Source of the DNA: Cryptomeria japonica
Lineage: Eukaryota; Streptophyta; Pinopsida; Cupressales; Cupressaceae
Assembly: GCF_030272615.1 (NCBI RefSeq)
Contig: NC_081411.1
Span: 826,146,397 to 826,210,396, forward strand
DNA: 64,000 nucleotides
Direction: 5' to 3'
Position numbers and translations under genes: made by a program
Notes under the pieces: model-generated
Seen by the model: the letters and a program-made list of their open reading frames with translations, nothing else
The model's database searches: none
Told to the model about the DNA's origin: nothing
Shown: in pieces, positions 1-11,479 of the stretch
Numbering within the stretch: the first letter of the stretch is position 1
Layout: the number at the start of each line of letters is the position of its first letter

Positions 1-224
1 CCTTATCATTTGTGCACAATATTGGAGAGCCATTCACATCCAACAATCAAAGGAGCACATCAAGTGGAGTATTATCAAGGGGCCCCTTCACTTCATCAAG
101 CTCAATCCGAAGGAGAAGGTAAAATAGCAAGGTGAAATGGTCTTTTAATGATATTTTAGCATTCTGCATGTTTATTTTGTTATGTTTTGATCAGTTTACT
201 TTCAAATCTATTTTCCCCTCTTCA
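1..224 (+). repeat. 5' LTR of element A, 3' portion only
   Basis: Matches 13237-13459 with scattered substitutions. It ends in CTTCA immediately before the primer binding site; the same CTTCA ends the downstream copy before unrelated sequence, which fixes the LTR boundary at 224. Confidence 0.9.
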
Positions 225-227
225 TTT

Positions 228-244
228 TGGCACGCCTGGTGGGA
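228..244 (+). promoter_or_regulatory. Primer binding site of element A
   Basis: TGGCACGCCTGGTGGGA lies three bases after the LTR end. Its complement ends in CCA as a tRNA 3' end does, and the acceptor-like CAGGCGTG resembles plant tRNA-Arg(CCU). The tRNA identity is inferred from memory of that family and needs a tRNA search. Confidence 0.7.
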
Positions 245-516
245 TTCACGTCCCTGAGAACTAATGTTTTTTTTTTTTTTAGGTTTTTGTGAGTTGTGAG
301 ACGTAGGTTCCAGAATAGTGCGACTGCAGAAAAAATATATATATATATATCTTTTTCGTAGGTTCCAGAATCATGGCTCTGCATTTCTGCGCAACAGCTC
401 CTCCTTATTCTATTCTGTTTCTTTTTTTTTATGTTTCTGTTTCTGTTGCAACACGATAGCTCTGTTATCTAATTTGTTATTTGATTTGTTGTTTGTTCTG
501 TTTTAGTATAATCTAT

Positions 517-893
517 GTGAAAGTAGGAGAGTATGCTCTTGTCTATATAGACAATAAAAAATCCAGACCTTTCACTTTTCTATTCTGTTTAGTATGACTG
601 TATGCTTTGACCATAGGAAAGTGTGAAAATAAGAGAGTATGCTCTTGTCTATCTAGACAATCAAAAATCCAGACCTTTGACACTTTTCTATTTGTGTAGT
701 GCTACTGTCTGCTCTGTTAATCTATCTGAAAATTTTAGGCGCTAACTGTAGTTTACATTTAATTTATTTATTTCCTGTTATCTACTCTGTTTAAATATAA
801 TCTATCCGCCCGCAGGAAAGTGTGAAAGTAGGAGAGTATGGTCTTGTCTATCTAGACAATCAGAAATCCAGACCTTTGACTTTTTTATTTTAT
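517..893 (+). repeat. Dispersed ~70-bp leader repeats of element A
   Basis: Three related blocks at about 517-589, 619-692 and 818-893 share GAGAGTATGCTCTTGTCTAT, then TAGACAAT and AATCCAGACCTTT. A fourth degenerate copy is at 1756-1830. They lie in the untranslated leader; function unknown. Confidence 0.75.
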
Positions 894-916
894 TCTATTT
901 AGTGCGACAATTTTCT

Positions 917-1075
917 CTGTTAAATCTAGGGTTTATGTCTGCTCTGTTAAATCTAGGGTTTCTGTTTTGTTAAATTTAGGGTTTCTATTATGTAAAATTT
1001 AGGGTTTCTGTTCTATTAAATTTAAGGTTTCTATTCTGTTAAATTTAGGGTTTCTGTTCCGTTAAATTTAGGGTT
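917..1075 (+). repeat. Minisatellite with TTTAGGG cores in the element A leader
   Basis: Six to seven imperfect copies of a roughly 23-bp unit, TCTGTTAAATTTAGGGTTTC-like. Each carries the plant telomere heptamer TTTAGGG or a one-base variant, but heptamers are spaced by other sequence, so this is not a telomere tract. Confidence 0.75.
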
Positions 1076-2200
1076 CAAAAAAAATAAAATAAAAAAAATT
1101 CTATTTTTTCGCCATATCTTCTTTATCTTGACTCCATTTCCCTTCAAACTTCACCAGATTCTCCACATTGCCATTTTCCACATTTTCTTCCTTGGAGGCC
1201 TTATCTCAAAAATCCACTTTTTGAAGCTTAAAATCCCATATTTCTCTATTTTTAGGGTTTGCTATAACTTCTTCCCTTTTCATCCAATCACCTCCAAATT
1301 TTTTCCATATTATCCATCTTAAACTTTTGCTTCTTTGTCCCTCTTGGACAAATTTTCCCATTCCTTCATCTCTCCTCCAAAATCCCCATTTTTCGCTTGC
1401 CTATCCCTTGGGAAGTGGTAAAAACCTAGTCAAACCCCATTTACCCATCAAAGCTTTCTTCAAATCCACATTTGTTATTAGTAAAAAAGTTTTTATTCAT
1501 GTTTTTCTATTCATTCCCAAAAAATAAAAAAAATTAATATTTTTGTCATTTTGTTGATTTTTGCAGGACGCTTGTCGAAGACTATTTTTCCAAATTACTA
1601 ATCAAGTTGTTTTGCAGGACGCTTTTTGAAGACTCCATTTCTCAAACTACTAATCAAGTGGTTTTGCAGGTTGCCTAGCTGATTCAACCAAATATTGTGC
1701 ATTTATTTAAATTAGGCACTTAGATATTAATTAAAATGGAATGAACCATTGTCTCATGTGTCTTTAAGAAAAGCGTAAAGGTAGGAAAGTATGCTCTTGT
1801 CTTACTAGACGATTAGAAATCCAAACCCTCCAACCTTTTCTTGTTTGATTGTGTGTTTACCTCTAGCGGGCCTACCCTCCCAACTTTCTCTTTGAGAAGG
1901 TAAGAGGGGAACAACCCAAGTGAGTACACCCGGACCTGGGGTTCCCAACTCACTATAATGAATAGGCCATTGACTATGAAAGGGTTAATGGTTGGGGCTA
2001 TATGAGAGTTCACTCTCTCATTGGGTGCTTAGTAGGATCCTAGAGATCTCAATCATGCTTGCATGACTACTAAGTTCTTGGTGCTTCGTTGGGCTATAGG
2101 CCTCAATTGTGCTTGCGCAACTTCGAAGGGTAGCTCCTAACGGGAAGACTTACTAAACACCTTGTTCATAGTGGCCAAAAACCCTCTAGTCATTGGTGTA
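1076..2200 (+). other. Element A leader, no gene
   Basis: Untranslated leader. It has a CT-rich stretch at 1110-1520, two copies of TTTTGCAGGACGCTT-like sequence at 1560-1630 and a further TTTTGCAGG at 1661-1669, which look like 3' splice acceptors, and open frames too short and biased to be genes. No coding similarity recognised. Confidence 0.6.
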
Positions 2201-2418
2201 GGAGGTCGGATCTTTGAAGCGGCCCATATTCTTATGACCCTTAGTAGAGACACAAAGTTTGCCATGAGGAGCTTTCATGGGAATTGATACTTGGCTGCCC
2301 CGAGAAGTGAGTGTCGTGGAGGGGAACCAGTGGGGTCAAGCATCTAAGTGTCCACTCTGGGTAAGCGTAGATGGGAAACCAATTGGGATTCAATGACTAT
2401 TGTCCTTGCCAGCCTTAA
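2201..2418 (+). promoter_or_regulatory. Conserved leader block (copy in element A)
   Basis: About 218 bp upstream of gag that stays alignable with 31469-31690 in element B and 52044-52264 in element C although surrounding leader sequence has diverged. Shared words include GGAGGTCGGA, AGCGGCCCA, CTTAGTAGAGA, CCCGAGAAGTGAGTG and GGTCAAGCATCT. It is non-coding in all three. Conservation suggests an RNA role such as packaging, dimerisation or translation initiation; that is inference. Confidence 0.7.
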
Positions 2419-2834
2419 GAATCTTGTATATGAGCATAAGTGTCTTTGAGATAATATGCATTTAATCATTGTGTTTTCTTTGTTTGATACATACTTGCCA
2501 AGAGTAGACTAAAAACACATCACTATCCCCAAACACTTTGCAAAAATATTTGTCAAGACACAAACAAATTGTCCTAGTCATTACCCACACCAAGTCCAAA
2601 ATTGTGTCAAAACTTTGTCCGTCCCATTTTTCATAAGCCTAAGAGAGAAGCTAAGAGTTTATCCTCTACATCAACATTCAAGTTTGTCCTTTGAAACACC
2701 TACTATCGTCCAAATCAGGGTGGTCATATCCCTTCATACAACTTGCCATTTAAATAGATCCTTCATCTTCATGCCAAATACAACCTAGTTATCAAGTTTT
2801 CTTCTAAACCATCACTACCATACCTTCTTCATCA

Positions 2835-3190
2835 ATCATCCTCAAATTTCTTAAGTCCTTTCATCCTAAAATTTCTTAAGTCCTTTCATCACAAATTTCT
2901 TAAGTCCTTTCATCCACAAATTTCTTAAGTCCTTTCATCCTCAAATTTCTTAAGTCCTTTCATCACAAATTTCTTAAGTCCTTTCATCCTCAATTTCTTA
3001 AGTCCTTTCATCCACAAATTTCTTAAGTCCTTTCATCCTCAAATTTCTTAAGTCCTTTCATCACAAATTTCTTAAGTCCTTTCATTCTCAAATTTCTTAA
3101 GTCCTTTCATCACAAGTTTCTAAAATCCTTCCATCACAAATTTTCTAAGTCATTTCATCACATTTTTCCTAAGTCTTTTCATCACAAATA
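2835..3190 (+). repeat. Minisatellite directly upstream of element A gag
   Basis: Roughly fourteen copies of a 24-25-bp unit (AAATTTCTTAAGTCCTTTCA plus a 4-5-base spacer such as TCCTC or TCAC), degenerating toward 3190. It ends 7 bases before the gag ATG, in the place where elements B and C have a pyrimidine-rich unique leader. Confidence 0.9.
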
Positions 3191-3196
3191 TCGTGT

Positions 3197-5648
3197 ATGG
3201 TCGCAACTAGATCCCAAAAGAAAAAGATGGCTGATCAACAATATGGCATGCCAGACATTGGTGTCCTATATGAAGATCCCACACAAGATCATACACAAAG
3301 TGGGCAACCAAGTGATCAAGATCAAAGCCAAAATCTTGACATGGTTAACCAAGATGAACTTTGTCCGGAAGTGCAAACTTTCCTAGCGGATTCTTATAAC
3401 CAAGAGATGATAGAAAAGTTTATTAAACACAATCCTACTGCACTTCTGAAAACTCTTCTTGAACATGGAGCTCAACTTCCACCTGAATTTAATAGATCCG
3501 CTCTCGTCCAACAACCACAAGGAGACCTCACTCCCACACAAAGTGTTGCACCTACTATTCAAACTCAATCAATTGCAACCCCATCAATCATCCAAGCCCA
3601 ATCAATGCCACCCGCGACACCTCCCACCATGGTCTCCATCTCGCCTTCTTCCTCCTTACCATCCATATCACTATCAAATCCAATCTCATCCATTCTCCAA
3701 CAAACTTCTATATCACCTCCTTCTATTCAACCACATATTTCTATTCCACAAACTTCCCTTTCTCCCAACAACGTCACAAATTTTATCTAGACCGCATTCA
3801 ATCCTGTCACAACAGTTGGCAGACCACAACCAACTATCACATGAACCCTAGCGACATCGATCATCACATCCCACATTCCCACCTCCTCATCATATCAATA
3901 TATTGGTGGTGGTGCACCTTCTTTAGTTCATCTAATTCTTGGGGCAAATACAATCCATCAATATCAAAGTACACAACAAGACCTCATCAAGGAAATTCAA
4001 GACATGAAGAATATCATCAAAAACATGAAAGAAAAGACTAATAAAAGGAAAGCTTACTCATTCAAAGAGTTTTTCCCTTGTCCTTACGACCCATCTATAT
4101 CAGTTGCACCATATCCCCCGGGATTTGAGATCCCTAAATTCACCAAGTATGAAGGCAAAGGAGACCCCCGCGACCATGTCCGAGAATTCCACATCTTATG
4201 CCAAGAAGTCTCCTATAGTGACCTTTATCTTCGCAGACTCTTTCCCAAGAGTCTTATGGGAGACGCCTTGGCATGGTTCTCATCTTTACCACGAGGTTCT
4301 ATTGTCTCTTTTCCAGACTTGGTAGAAAAATTTGTGGCCCACTATGCATACAACATGGGTAATGATGTTTCTATGATGGACCTATGTAATACAAAACAAA
4401 GGCCTAGAGAAACCTTCGCCAATTTCCTACAAAGATGGCGACATCTATCAAAAAATTCCAGTGGGACTTGCCAGACAACATCAAATTGAACCATTTCAAA
4501 AGAACTTGGTGCCTGAACTTTCAAGACCTTTAATATCTCAATGTATCAAATCCTTCCAAAGATTGACCAATAAGGGCCTCGCCCTCGAATGTGTCTTGTC
4601 AGAGGAAGGAACCTTGAAACATTACCAGAAGTCATCACAAAGTTCTTCCTCTTATCATAATGACAAGCCAAAATTCTGGGCTAAAAATAAAAATGTGGTC
4701 AATGATGGTGTAACTGATGCAAAGCGGGTCCAAACCGTGGCCATTCCCCCAAAATCCACCACCAATATTCATCAATTCAACAATAAAAACAATTCAAATC
4801 AATCTCAAAAACCTCACAACAATGTCTCAATCTAAGGACGACCACCCCGATCGAATAACAAGACTCCAAGAGATTTCACTCCTCTTGCTGAGCCTATCAA
4901 AGTGGTGTTTCAAAAACTTGTCCAAGCAGGTATAGTGGTTTTTCCAATCACTCGCTTGTTTGATCCCAATCAACCTAAACCAAGATGGTATAATGAAAAT
5001 GAATATTGTGAATACCATCATATCAAGGGACATGATACATGAAAGTGTATGAAACTGAAGATCTACATACAAGATCTCATTGATAGAGGTGAGATTGAGG
5101 TAGCAAATACAAAACTTGGTAATAACAATGACAAACTCAAAATGTACCAAGAACCCTTCCCAAATAATGATAAAGGAAAAGGCTCATCATCTAACGCAAT
5201 GGGTTATGACTACACTAATCATGTAACCGGTTTTGATTTTTTAGTAAGTCGCATTGAACCTGCAGACAATCATGTCAATGTCATAACCATCCAAGGAGTT
5301 AATCCTCCTTCTTCCCAAAGCAGACCAAATCCGGCTAGAATAGTCATTCAAGGTGCCACACCTTCCACCTCCCATTTCCAGAATGACTGCAATGCAACTA
5401 CATGCTGAGGAAGAGTCACCATCCAAGGAGTTTCTCCCCCACCAAATCCCCCACCCATGTCTTCCACTCGCCGATATGACCTCCTTGATCAACTTGGGAA
5501 GACACCCGCACAGATCTCCATTTTGGAACTTCTCAAGACTTCTCCGGTCCATAAAGAAATTTTGGAACAAGCCCTTCTCCAATCACACGTTCCTGATAAC
5601 ATCAACGCCACCCAATTTCAAACCCTCATTGGAAACCTTGCTGTCCAG
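3197..5648 (+). pseudogene. gag: gag of element A (broken)
   Basis: Gag forms the virus-like particle and binds genomic RNA. The ATG at 3197 opens MVATRSQKKK, matching the MVETRLQKSR start of elements B and C. The frame holds stops at 3788 (TAG) and 3842 (TGA) and reaches the capsid core at about 4100-4470, with PKFTKYEGKGDPRDHV and FLQRWRHLS as in the other two elements. A frameshift near 4450 moves it to another frame, which continues through a zinc-knuckle-like C-x2-H...GH...C at about 5000-5045 and the LLDQLGKTPAQISILELL segment near 5480. Further stops occur at 4833, about 5039, 5406 and 5649. It cannot make full-length Gag. Confidence 0.88.
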
Positions 5649-5651
5649 TAG

Positions 5652-6880
5652 CATATTGTATTTAACTCCCAAGATGCTCCCGCAGAGGAGGACCATAACA
5701 AACCTTTGCACATCGAAGCTCTCATCCACAATCATAAGGTCAAACATATCCTGATAGATGATGGATCTAGGCTTAATCTATGTACATACAAATTAATTAA
5801 ATAATTGGGACTTTCTGAGGATCTGATAGACACATCAGGAAGGATCACAATAAAGGCATATGATGATGTGGAAAGAATTTCAAAGGGCGTGATCACCTTA
5901 CCTCTTCAAGTGGGTCCCATTACAATTGAAACCCCTTGCCAAGTACTCGATCTTGATCTCCCCTACAAAATTCTCCTCAGGAGGCCATGGATTCATTCCT
6001 TGCAGGCCGTACCCTCCACCTATCACCAATGCATCAAATTCCCCTATAATGGAAAAGTGATCGCTGTCAAAGGTGATCCCCAACCTTTTCAATATTGCAA
6101 ACTATTAGAGGGGAAGCATCCGTATCATTACCCACTAAATAGACCTTCGCCAACGCCTCCATCTGACACATCAAATGTTACCTCCACATCATCCCAATCA
6201 AATAATCAAATCAAGATCTTGGACAATGGCTGTAGAGAATACAAATTGGAGGACGTCTTATTAATAGGCAACCTCCCTCTCTCTCCTAAGTCATTTGGCA
6301 AACCAAAAGAGCTAAAAAAGGACCCGAAACCAGTCATGCAATGCCAAAACACCACCTTCCAGCAATGGGGCCCACTTGATAATGAGAACCTCGAAGCAGA
6401 TATCTCTTCATGGCTGTACCGAGAAGAGGATGATGATCCAACAAGAATATCCAAAGAAATGTACTCAAAAGCATTTGCCATAGTTGAAAAAATGGTTTAC
6501 AAAGGACACGGTCTGGGACTAGAGGAGAAAGGAAGAAAAGCACCCATAAATCCTATCTCCTATAGATACAACAGAGGCTTGGGGTACACCCCGGTGCCTA
6601 AGATTACTATCGCCGGTGCCCCTTCTAGTCCTTCTTCGGATATCGAAAGCGCTGACGAAGAGGAATTCCACGAAATGCCTTATGAATACGAGAAAGATAC
6701 CTTCTTTGACGTTTACATCAATACCATTCCCCGTAACCCCTCCCACTTCACATGAGCTGCATCTTGTCCATCCTGAACTCATTGACTGGGGCCAATGAGA
6801 CAAACCCACTTTAGATATCTATGCCGACGATAATGCTCTCATTGCTCTCCTAACAACACAAAATATGGAAGATTGTAATA
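5652..6880 (+). pseudogene. Protease and G-patch segment of element A pol (broken)
   Basis: A retropepsin-type aspartic protease remnant lies at about 5690-6080. The catalytic segment reads LIDDGSRLNLCT where elements B and C have LIDGG followed by A and G or S, so the flap-side residues are altered. A stop occurs near 5802. Further on, the LLRRPWIH and PSTYHQCIKFP motifs match the other elements. At about 6475-6610 a glycine-rich segment with GLGLEEKGRKAP and RGLGYTPV fits a G-patch, a nucleic-acid-binding module known next to some retroviral proteases. A frameshift near 6745 shifts the HLVHPELIDWG segment out of frame. Confidence 0.82.
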
Positions 6881-6981
6881 GAATTGAGGGTATTCACCTA
6901 CATGAAAAGGGATACTTTGGTAGTCAAGTCAATGCCCTTATCCACAAAAAAAGATAATAAAAGAAAAAGATATGATTTCCT

Positions 6982-7069
6982 AGGTGAAAACCTCCCTAAG
7001 GCGCCTTTGGATGAACAAGAAATAAAAACAAAGGGTGTATCTGAAAGTGAAAACTTGGAAAAGGCACTT
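6982..7069 (+). other. Two A4-bulge RNA hairpins in the element A pol linker
   Basis: Copy 1 (6982-7006): outer stem AGGTG with CGCCT, a 5'-side AAAA, inner stem CCT with AGG around a 5-base loop. Copy 2 (7045-7069): outer stem AAGTG with CACTT, AAAA, inner CTT with AAG around GGAA and one extra G. The stems differ in sequence but preserve pairing. They lie within the polyprotein linker before RT, at the position of the element B pair at 36663-36751. Confidence 0.65.
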
Positions 7070-7156
7070 GACGATGAGGGATTTGACCTCCCTACCATTG
7101 GTTACCTTCCATAGGACAAATCAAATTTGTTGATAGAATAAATAGACAGCATCAAC

Positions 7157-8640
7157 ATGGGCACCGAAGTCATTCCAAAAAATGTGCTCATTGCCAAATC
7201 CCTCACTGAAATCAAGAAACAAGACTTCATCAATTTCCTTACAGAGGCTAAAATCAATTTTGCATGGTCCTATTCTGATATGCTAGGGTTGGATCCTGCC
7301 TTGGGGTTCACAATCTCGCCGTCCGCCCGGATGCAAAACCTATAAAACAAAAACTCCGCAAAATGCACTTGCATATTGCTCTCTTGGTCAAGGCAGAACT
7401 TCAAAAGTTGTTAGACGTAGAATTTATCAAACCCATAGACTACACTGAATGGGTCTCCAACATTGTACCTGTCGGCAAACCTGCTGGGGGCATCTGCATT
7501 TGCATAGATTTTCGAGATCTAAATATAGCTTGTCCTAAAGATGATTTCCTGCTCCCAAACATAGATATGATTGTGGATCTTACAACAGGACATGAAATGC
7601 TATCGCTAATGGATGGGTTTTCTGGATACAACCAAATCAGGATAGCAGATGAGGATCAACATAAAACCGCATTCACAACACCATGGGGTACTTTCTATTA
7701 CCGGGTCATGCCTTTTGGCCTTAAAAATGTTGGAGCTACATATCAACGGGCAATGACCACAATTTTTCATGACCTCTTGCACAAAATTATGGAGGACTAC
7801 ACGGATGATCTGCTAGGCAAATCCAAGACAAGACAAGAGCACATCCCTATTCTAAAATAGATCTTCGAAAGATTGGAAAAATACAAGCTGTGCCTAAATC
7901 CTAAAAAGTGTGTGTTTGGCATCACATCGGGAAAACTACTAGGATTCATTGTTTCCCATAGAGGCATCGAGGTTGATCCCGCAAAAGTAAAAGCTATTAT
8001 GGAAATGCCTCCACCAAAAACTCTCAGACAACTACCCAGTCTCCAGGGAAAACTCCAGTCTGTCAGGAGTTTCATTTCACAGCTAGTTGACAAGTGCCAT
8101 CCATTTGCACATTTGTTACGTAAAGACACAAAATTCAAATGGGATTGCCTCTGTCAAAAGGCCTTTGAAAAATTAAAAGAATATCTAGCATCACCTCCAG
8201 TCTTGATGCCACCTACCCCTGGAAAACCCCTCATTTTGTACATATGTGCTACTACAGTGGCATTGGGGGCATTACTGGCACAAACAGATGATCAAGGGAA
8301 GGAACACACCATTTACTACATCAGTCGGACGTTGGTAGGATATGAATTCAACTACACCCCCATTGAAAGAGCATGTTTGGCATTAGTATTTAGCACATAG
8401 AAACTACGACACTATATGCTAAACAACAAGACAAAATTAATTGCTAAAATTGATCCACTTAAATATCTCCTGTCAAAAGCTGCTCTCACTGGCAGAACGG
8501 CGAAATGGGTCATGCTTCTAAGTGAGTTTAACATCGAATATGTGGACAGAAAGGCAATCAAGGGACAAGTCATTGAAGATCAGTTGGCTGAAGCTCCACT
8601 TCCAAACGACCATCCTCTTCTCACAGAAATACCAGATGAG
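7157..8640 (+). pseudogene. Reverse transcriptase and first RNase H of element A (broken)
   Basis: The RT copies genomic RNA to DNA. After a frameshift near 7335 one frame continues through FRDLNIACPKDDFLLPNID, LMDGFSGYNQI, TTPWGTFYYRVMPFGLKN and YTDDLL at about 7798-7815. The catalytic box is YTDD here and YVDD in element B. In-frame TAG stops occur at 7858 and 8398. The connection and first RNase H follow (LASPPVLMPPTPGKPL, then LYICATTVALGALLAQ). This RNase H lacks the aspartate normally found at the start of the TDAS-type motif, as in element B, consistent with a structural tether domain. Confidence 0.9.
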
Positions 8641-9231
8641 TTCATTATGATTGTTACCACATCCTCCACATGGAAATTGTATTTTGATGGCTCCTACACT
8701 CAAAATGGATCAGGGGCAGGAATATTATTGGTCACACCTCAAGGAGATGGCATCCCCAAAACATACAAGATAGCCTTTGCATGTAACAACAACATATCAG
8801 AATATGAGGCCCTCATCACAGGTTTACGCTTGGCTATCCACTGGAAAATAAAGGAATTACAAGTCTATGGTGATTCCCAGCTCATCATAAAACAAGTCAA
8901 TGATGAATACCAGACAAAAGATGAAAAACTCCTTCCCTACCATACCATGGTTGAAGATCTTAAGCAACATTTCACGATAATCAAGTTTGATCAAATCCCA
9001 CGAACAAACAACAGGGTTGTAGATGCAATGGCCACCATTGGCTCCCTCCTTCAAATGCTAGCAAACAGTCAGAAGTGCGAGTTCTTGGTTGAGCAATTGT
9101 TTATACCGGCATACGACCTACCAAAGTCTGAAATGGTGTGTGTTCTCGTTGGTCCCGAGTCCTCTTGGTACCAAGAAACCTTCACTTTCCTCAAAGACAA
9201 CATCATTCCCCCACACCTCACCAAAACCCAA
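8641..9231 (+). pseudogene. Archaeal-type second RNase H of element A
   Basis: A complete second RNase H: LYFDGSYTQNGSGAG supplies the first aspartate, SEYEALITGLRLA the glutamate, VYGDSQLII the second aspartate, and NNRVVDAMA the fourth acidic position. A second RNase H of this type downstream of the first is diagnostic of the Tat lineage and probably does the catalysis the first domain has lost. The domain is open here, but it is followed by a TAG at 9232. Confidence 0.88.
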
Positions 9232-9234
9232 TAG

Positions 9235-10393
9235 CAAACCTTCATCCACCAATGTGCCCATTACACCATCCTTGCAGACACCTTGTTCAGAAGGAATTTT
9301 GATGGTTCCCTCCTAAGGTGTTTAGATAAACAAGAAGCAGAATGGGCATTACGTGAAGTACACGAGGGTATCTGTGGGGCACACTCAAGTGGACTCACAT
9401 TGGCTAAAAACCTTTTGAGAACGGGATACTATTGGCCTAAAATGGAAGAAGATGCATACAACTATGTGAAGAAATGCATCCCTTCCTAGCAGCATGGCGA
9501 CAAGATTCATGCATCGTCATAAGAATTGCAGCCATTCATTACACCATGGCCCTTCTTGCAGTGGGGGCTCGATCTCATTGGGAAAATCTACCCTTCATCT
9601 TCCAACGGACATAAATTCATTATCACCACCACCGAATACTTCACCAAGTGGGTAGAGGCTATCCCACTTACTTTCACCACCGGCAAGCAAATATCCAAAT
9701 TCATCTTGAACTACCTAATCTGTCAATATGGCATCCCAAAAGTTATCATCACAGATAATGGTAAACAATTTAAAAACCAGGATGTCAAAGAACTCTACCA
9801 CAAATTCAACATCCAACACCGCTTCTCCACTCCATATTATCCCCAAGGCAATGGCCAAGCTGAGGCTTCTAATAAAACCCTAATAAAAATCCTCAAAAAG
9901 ATAGTCAATGAAGTAGGCCGTGATTGGCACCTCCAAATCCATCTGCACCCCCATAGGTGCCACTCCTTATTCCCTAGTATTTGGCTCTGAAGCTATCCTT
10001 CCCCTTGAGATCGAGATCCCCTCTCTAAGGGTATCGCTGCAGAACATCCTACCAGAGGAAGAATACAGAATTGCTCGCTTACAAGAGCTATAATTGTTAG
10101 ATGAAAGGCGCCTGAAGGCCTTGAATCATCTCCGGGTATATCAAAACCGTCTGCGCATGAGTTATCATAAAAATGTCAAAACCCGAGAATTCCAAGTTGG
10201 TGATCTTGTCCTCATGGAGAATCAGAAAAATCTACAAGAAAGAGAAAAGAAAGGCAAGTTCGAGCCTAATTGGCTTGGACCATATGTAATCACAATGAAA
10301 TATGGATCAGGAGCTTATCAGTTGGCTACTCCTGAAGGCGATCCTTTGGATGATCCGATGAATATCATGCACCTCAAAAGGTTTTATGCTTAG
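9235..10393 (+). pseudogene. Integrase of element A (broken)
   Basis: Integrase inserts the DNA copy into the host genome. The zinc-binding N-terminus (HEGICGAHSSG...GYYWPKM) ends KCIPS where element B has KCKQC, so one zinc cysteine is lost, and a TAG follows at 9487. The core keeps D in GLDLIGK, D in ITDNGKQF and E in QAEASNKT. A small deletion near 9945 shifts frame. The C-terminal GDLVLMENQKN and KFEPNWLGPYVIT segment reads in the new frame to a stop at 10391-10393. Confidence 0.88.
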
Positions 10394-11479
10394 TCCTCAG
10401 AATGTCTTAAATTGTCAAAAAAATAAAAAAAATGAAAAAAAAAAGATCCTGAAAAAATTATCACTTTGGTGCAAACCTAGCAAATAGGCACCTTATGATA
10501 CAAAAAAATTAAGAAAAAAAGAAAAAATCAGAAAAAGAAAGAAAACAATTCGTGGTGCTATGGGCAAGTATCTTGGTGAAAACCTCTGTGTAGGCGCCAA
10601 GGTAAATAACTGGATCCATTGTCTATAATGTCGATACTACAAATCATCTGCCATCCAGCCCACCCATGCACAACATTCCTTCTTTCCGCCTCCCAATAAA
10701 ACATGCGTATGATGATGAGTCTTCGCCTAAGTCATGAACAAGAAATGTCCCAGTGAAACTAAGTTTTTATGCCTCTGTATAAGCTTCAAGAAGTCTTGAG
10801 AAACAATCCCAAGTCCATCCTAGTTCTACTCTTGGCAAGAGGTATCATTTGGTCGCAAGGAAGAGACTTGTTAGATTTTGTTAGATCTTTTCATATAAGC
10901 TTGCATCTTTTGCCCTACAACTACCTGGGTTCTTCCATATCCAGGTATGTTATGATAGGTGCATACTGGGGCATATTTCATAGTATGGCATGTTTTGGAT
11001 CCTTCTTGTATAAAGCGGTGACCTGGTACTAGTGTTTATCAACACTTACCTTCTCTTGTACAAGAGGTATCGGTGTGTTTGAGGGTTTCCTTGCATGAAC
11101 CCACAACTTTGTATTAGTGTTTCTTAACACTTGCATTGTTGTGTGCAAGAAATTCCCATTTGTCTATAGAGTCAGTCCACGCCTTGGGTTTCTCATGGCA
11201 TCCTGATTTCTATAAGCATTGGTGCAAGTCACTCAGGGCAACATCAAACTAGGTTGGCTCTCCACATTTGTTGTGCACAAAATCTCACCATCATTCCATC
11301 AAATCCTAAACTCAATAATCCCATGGAGTTCTCAATTTCCCCCATTTTCCTCCGCGGTCTCGCATCTCTTATTCTTCTTTCCAAATACCTCACGACTACT
11401 TCATATATCTTCCTCATTTATCCCTTCCACCCTAATTTTTCTTCCTCTATTTTTCTTTTTTTTTCCTCACATAGTCAAT
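10394..11479 (+). other. Element A 3' region after pol; no gene
   Basis: Begins with an A-rich tract and two RNA hairpins (separate entry), then unique sequence. Short open frames at 10769-11032 and 11219-11521 have no recognisable domain and look incidental. Unlike B and C, no PMD-type antisense frame is present here. Confidence 0.6.
10468..10601 (+). other. Two A4-bulge RNA hairpins after the element A pol stop
   Basis: Copy 3 (10468-10492): outer GGTG with CACC, bulge CAAA, inner CCTA with TAGG around GCAAA. Copy 4 (10572-10601): outer CTTGGTG with CGCCAAG, bulge AAAA, inner CCT with AGG. The first is the covaried counterpart of element C copy 57180-57204, where the inner stem is CCTG with CAGG around the same GCAAA loop and the outer stem ends in CGCC. 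Confidence 0.7.

Noticed and set aside
2835-3190. Evenly spaced short direct repeats resembling a CRISPR array
   Set aside because: The spacers are 4-5 bases and near identical, the context is a plant retrotransposon leader, and no cas genes exist. It is a minisatellite.
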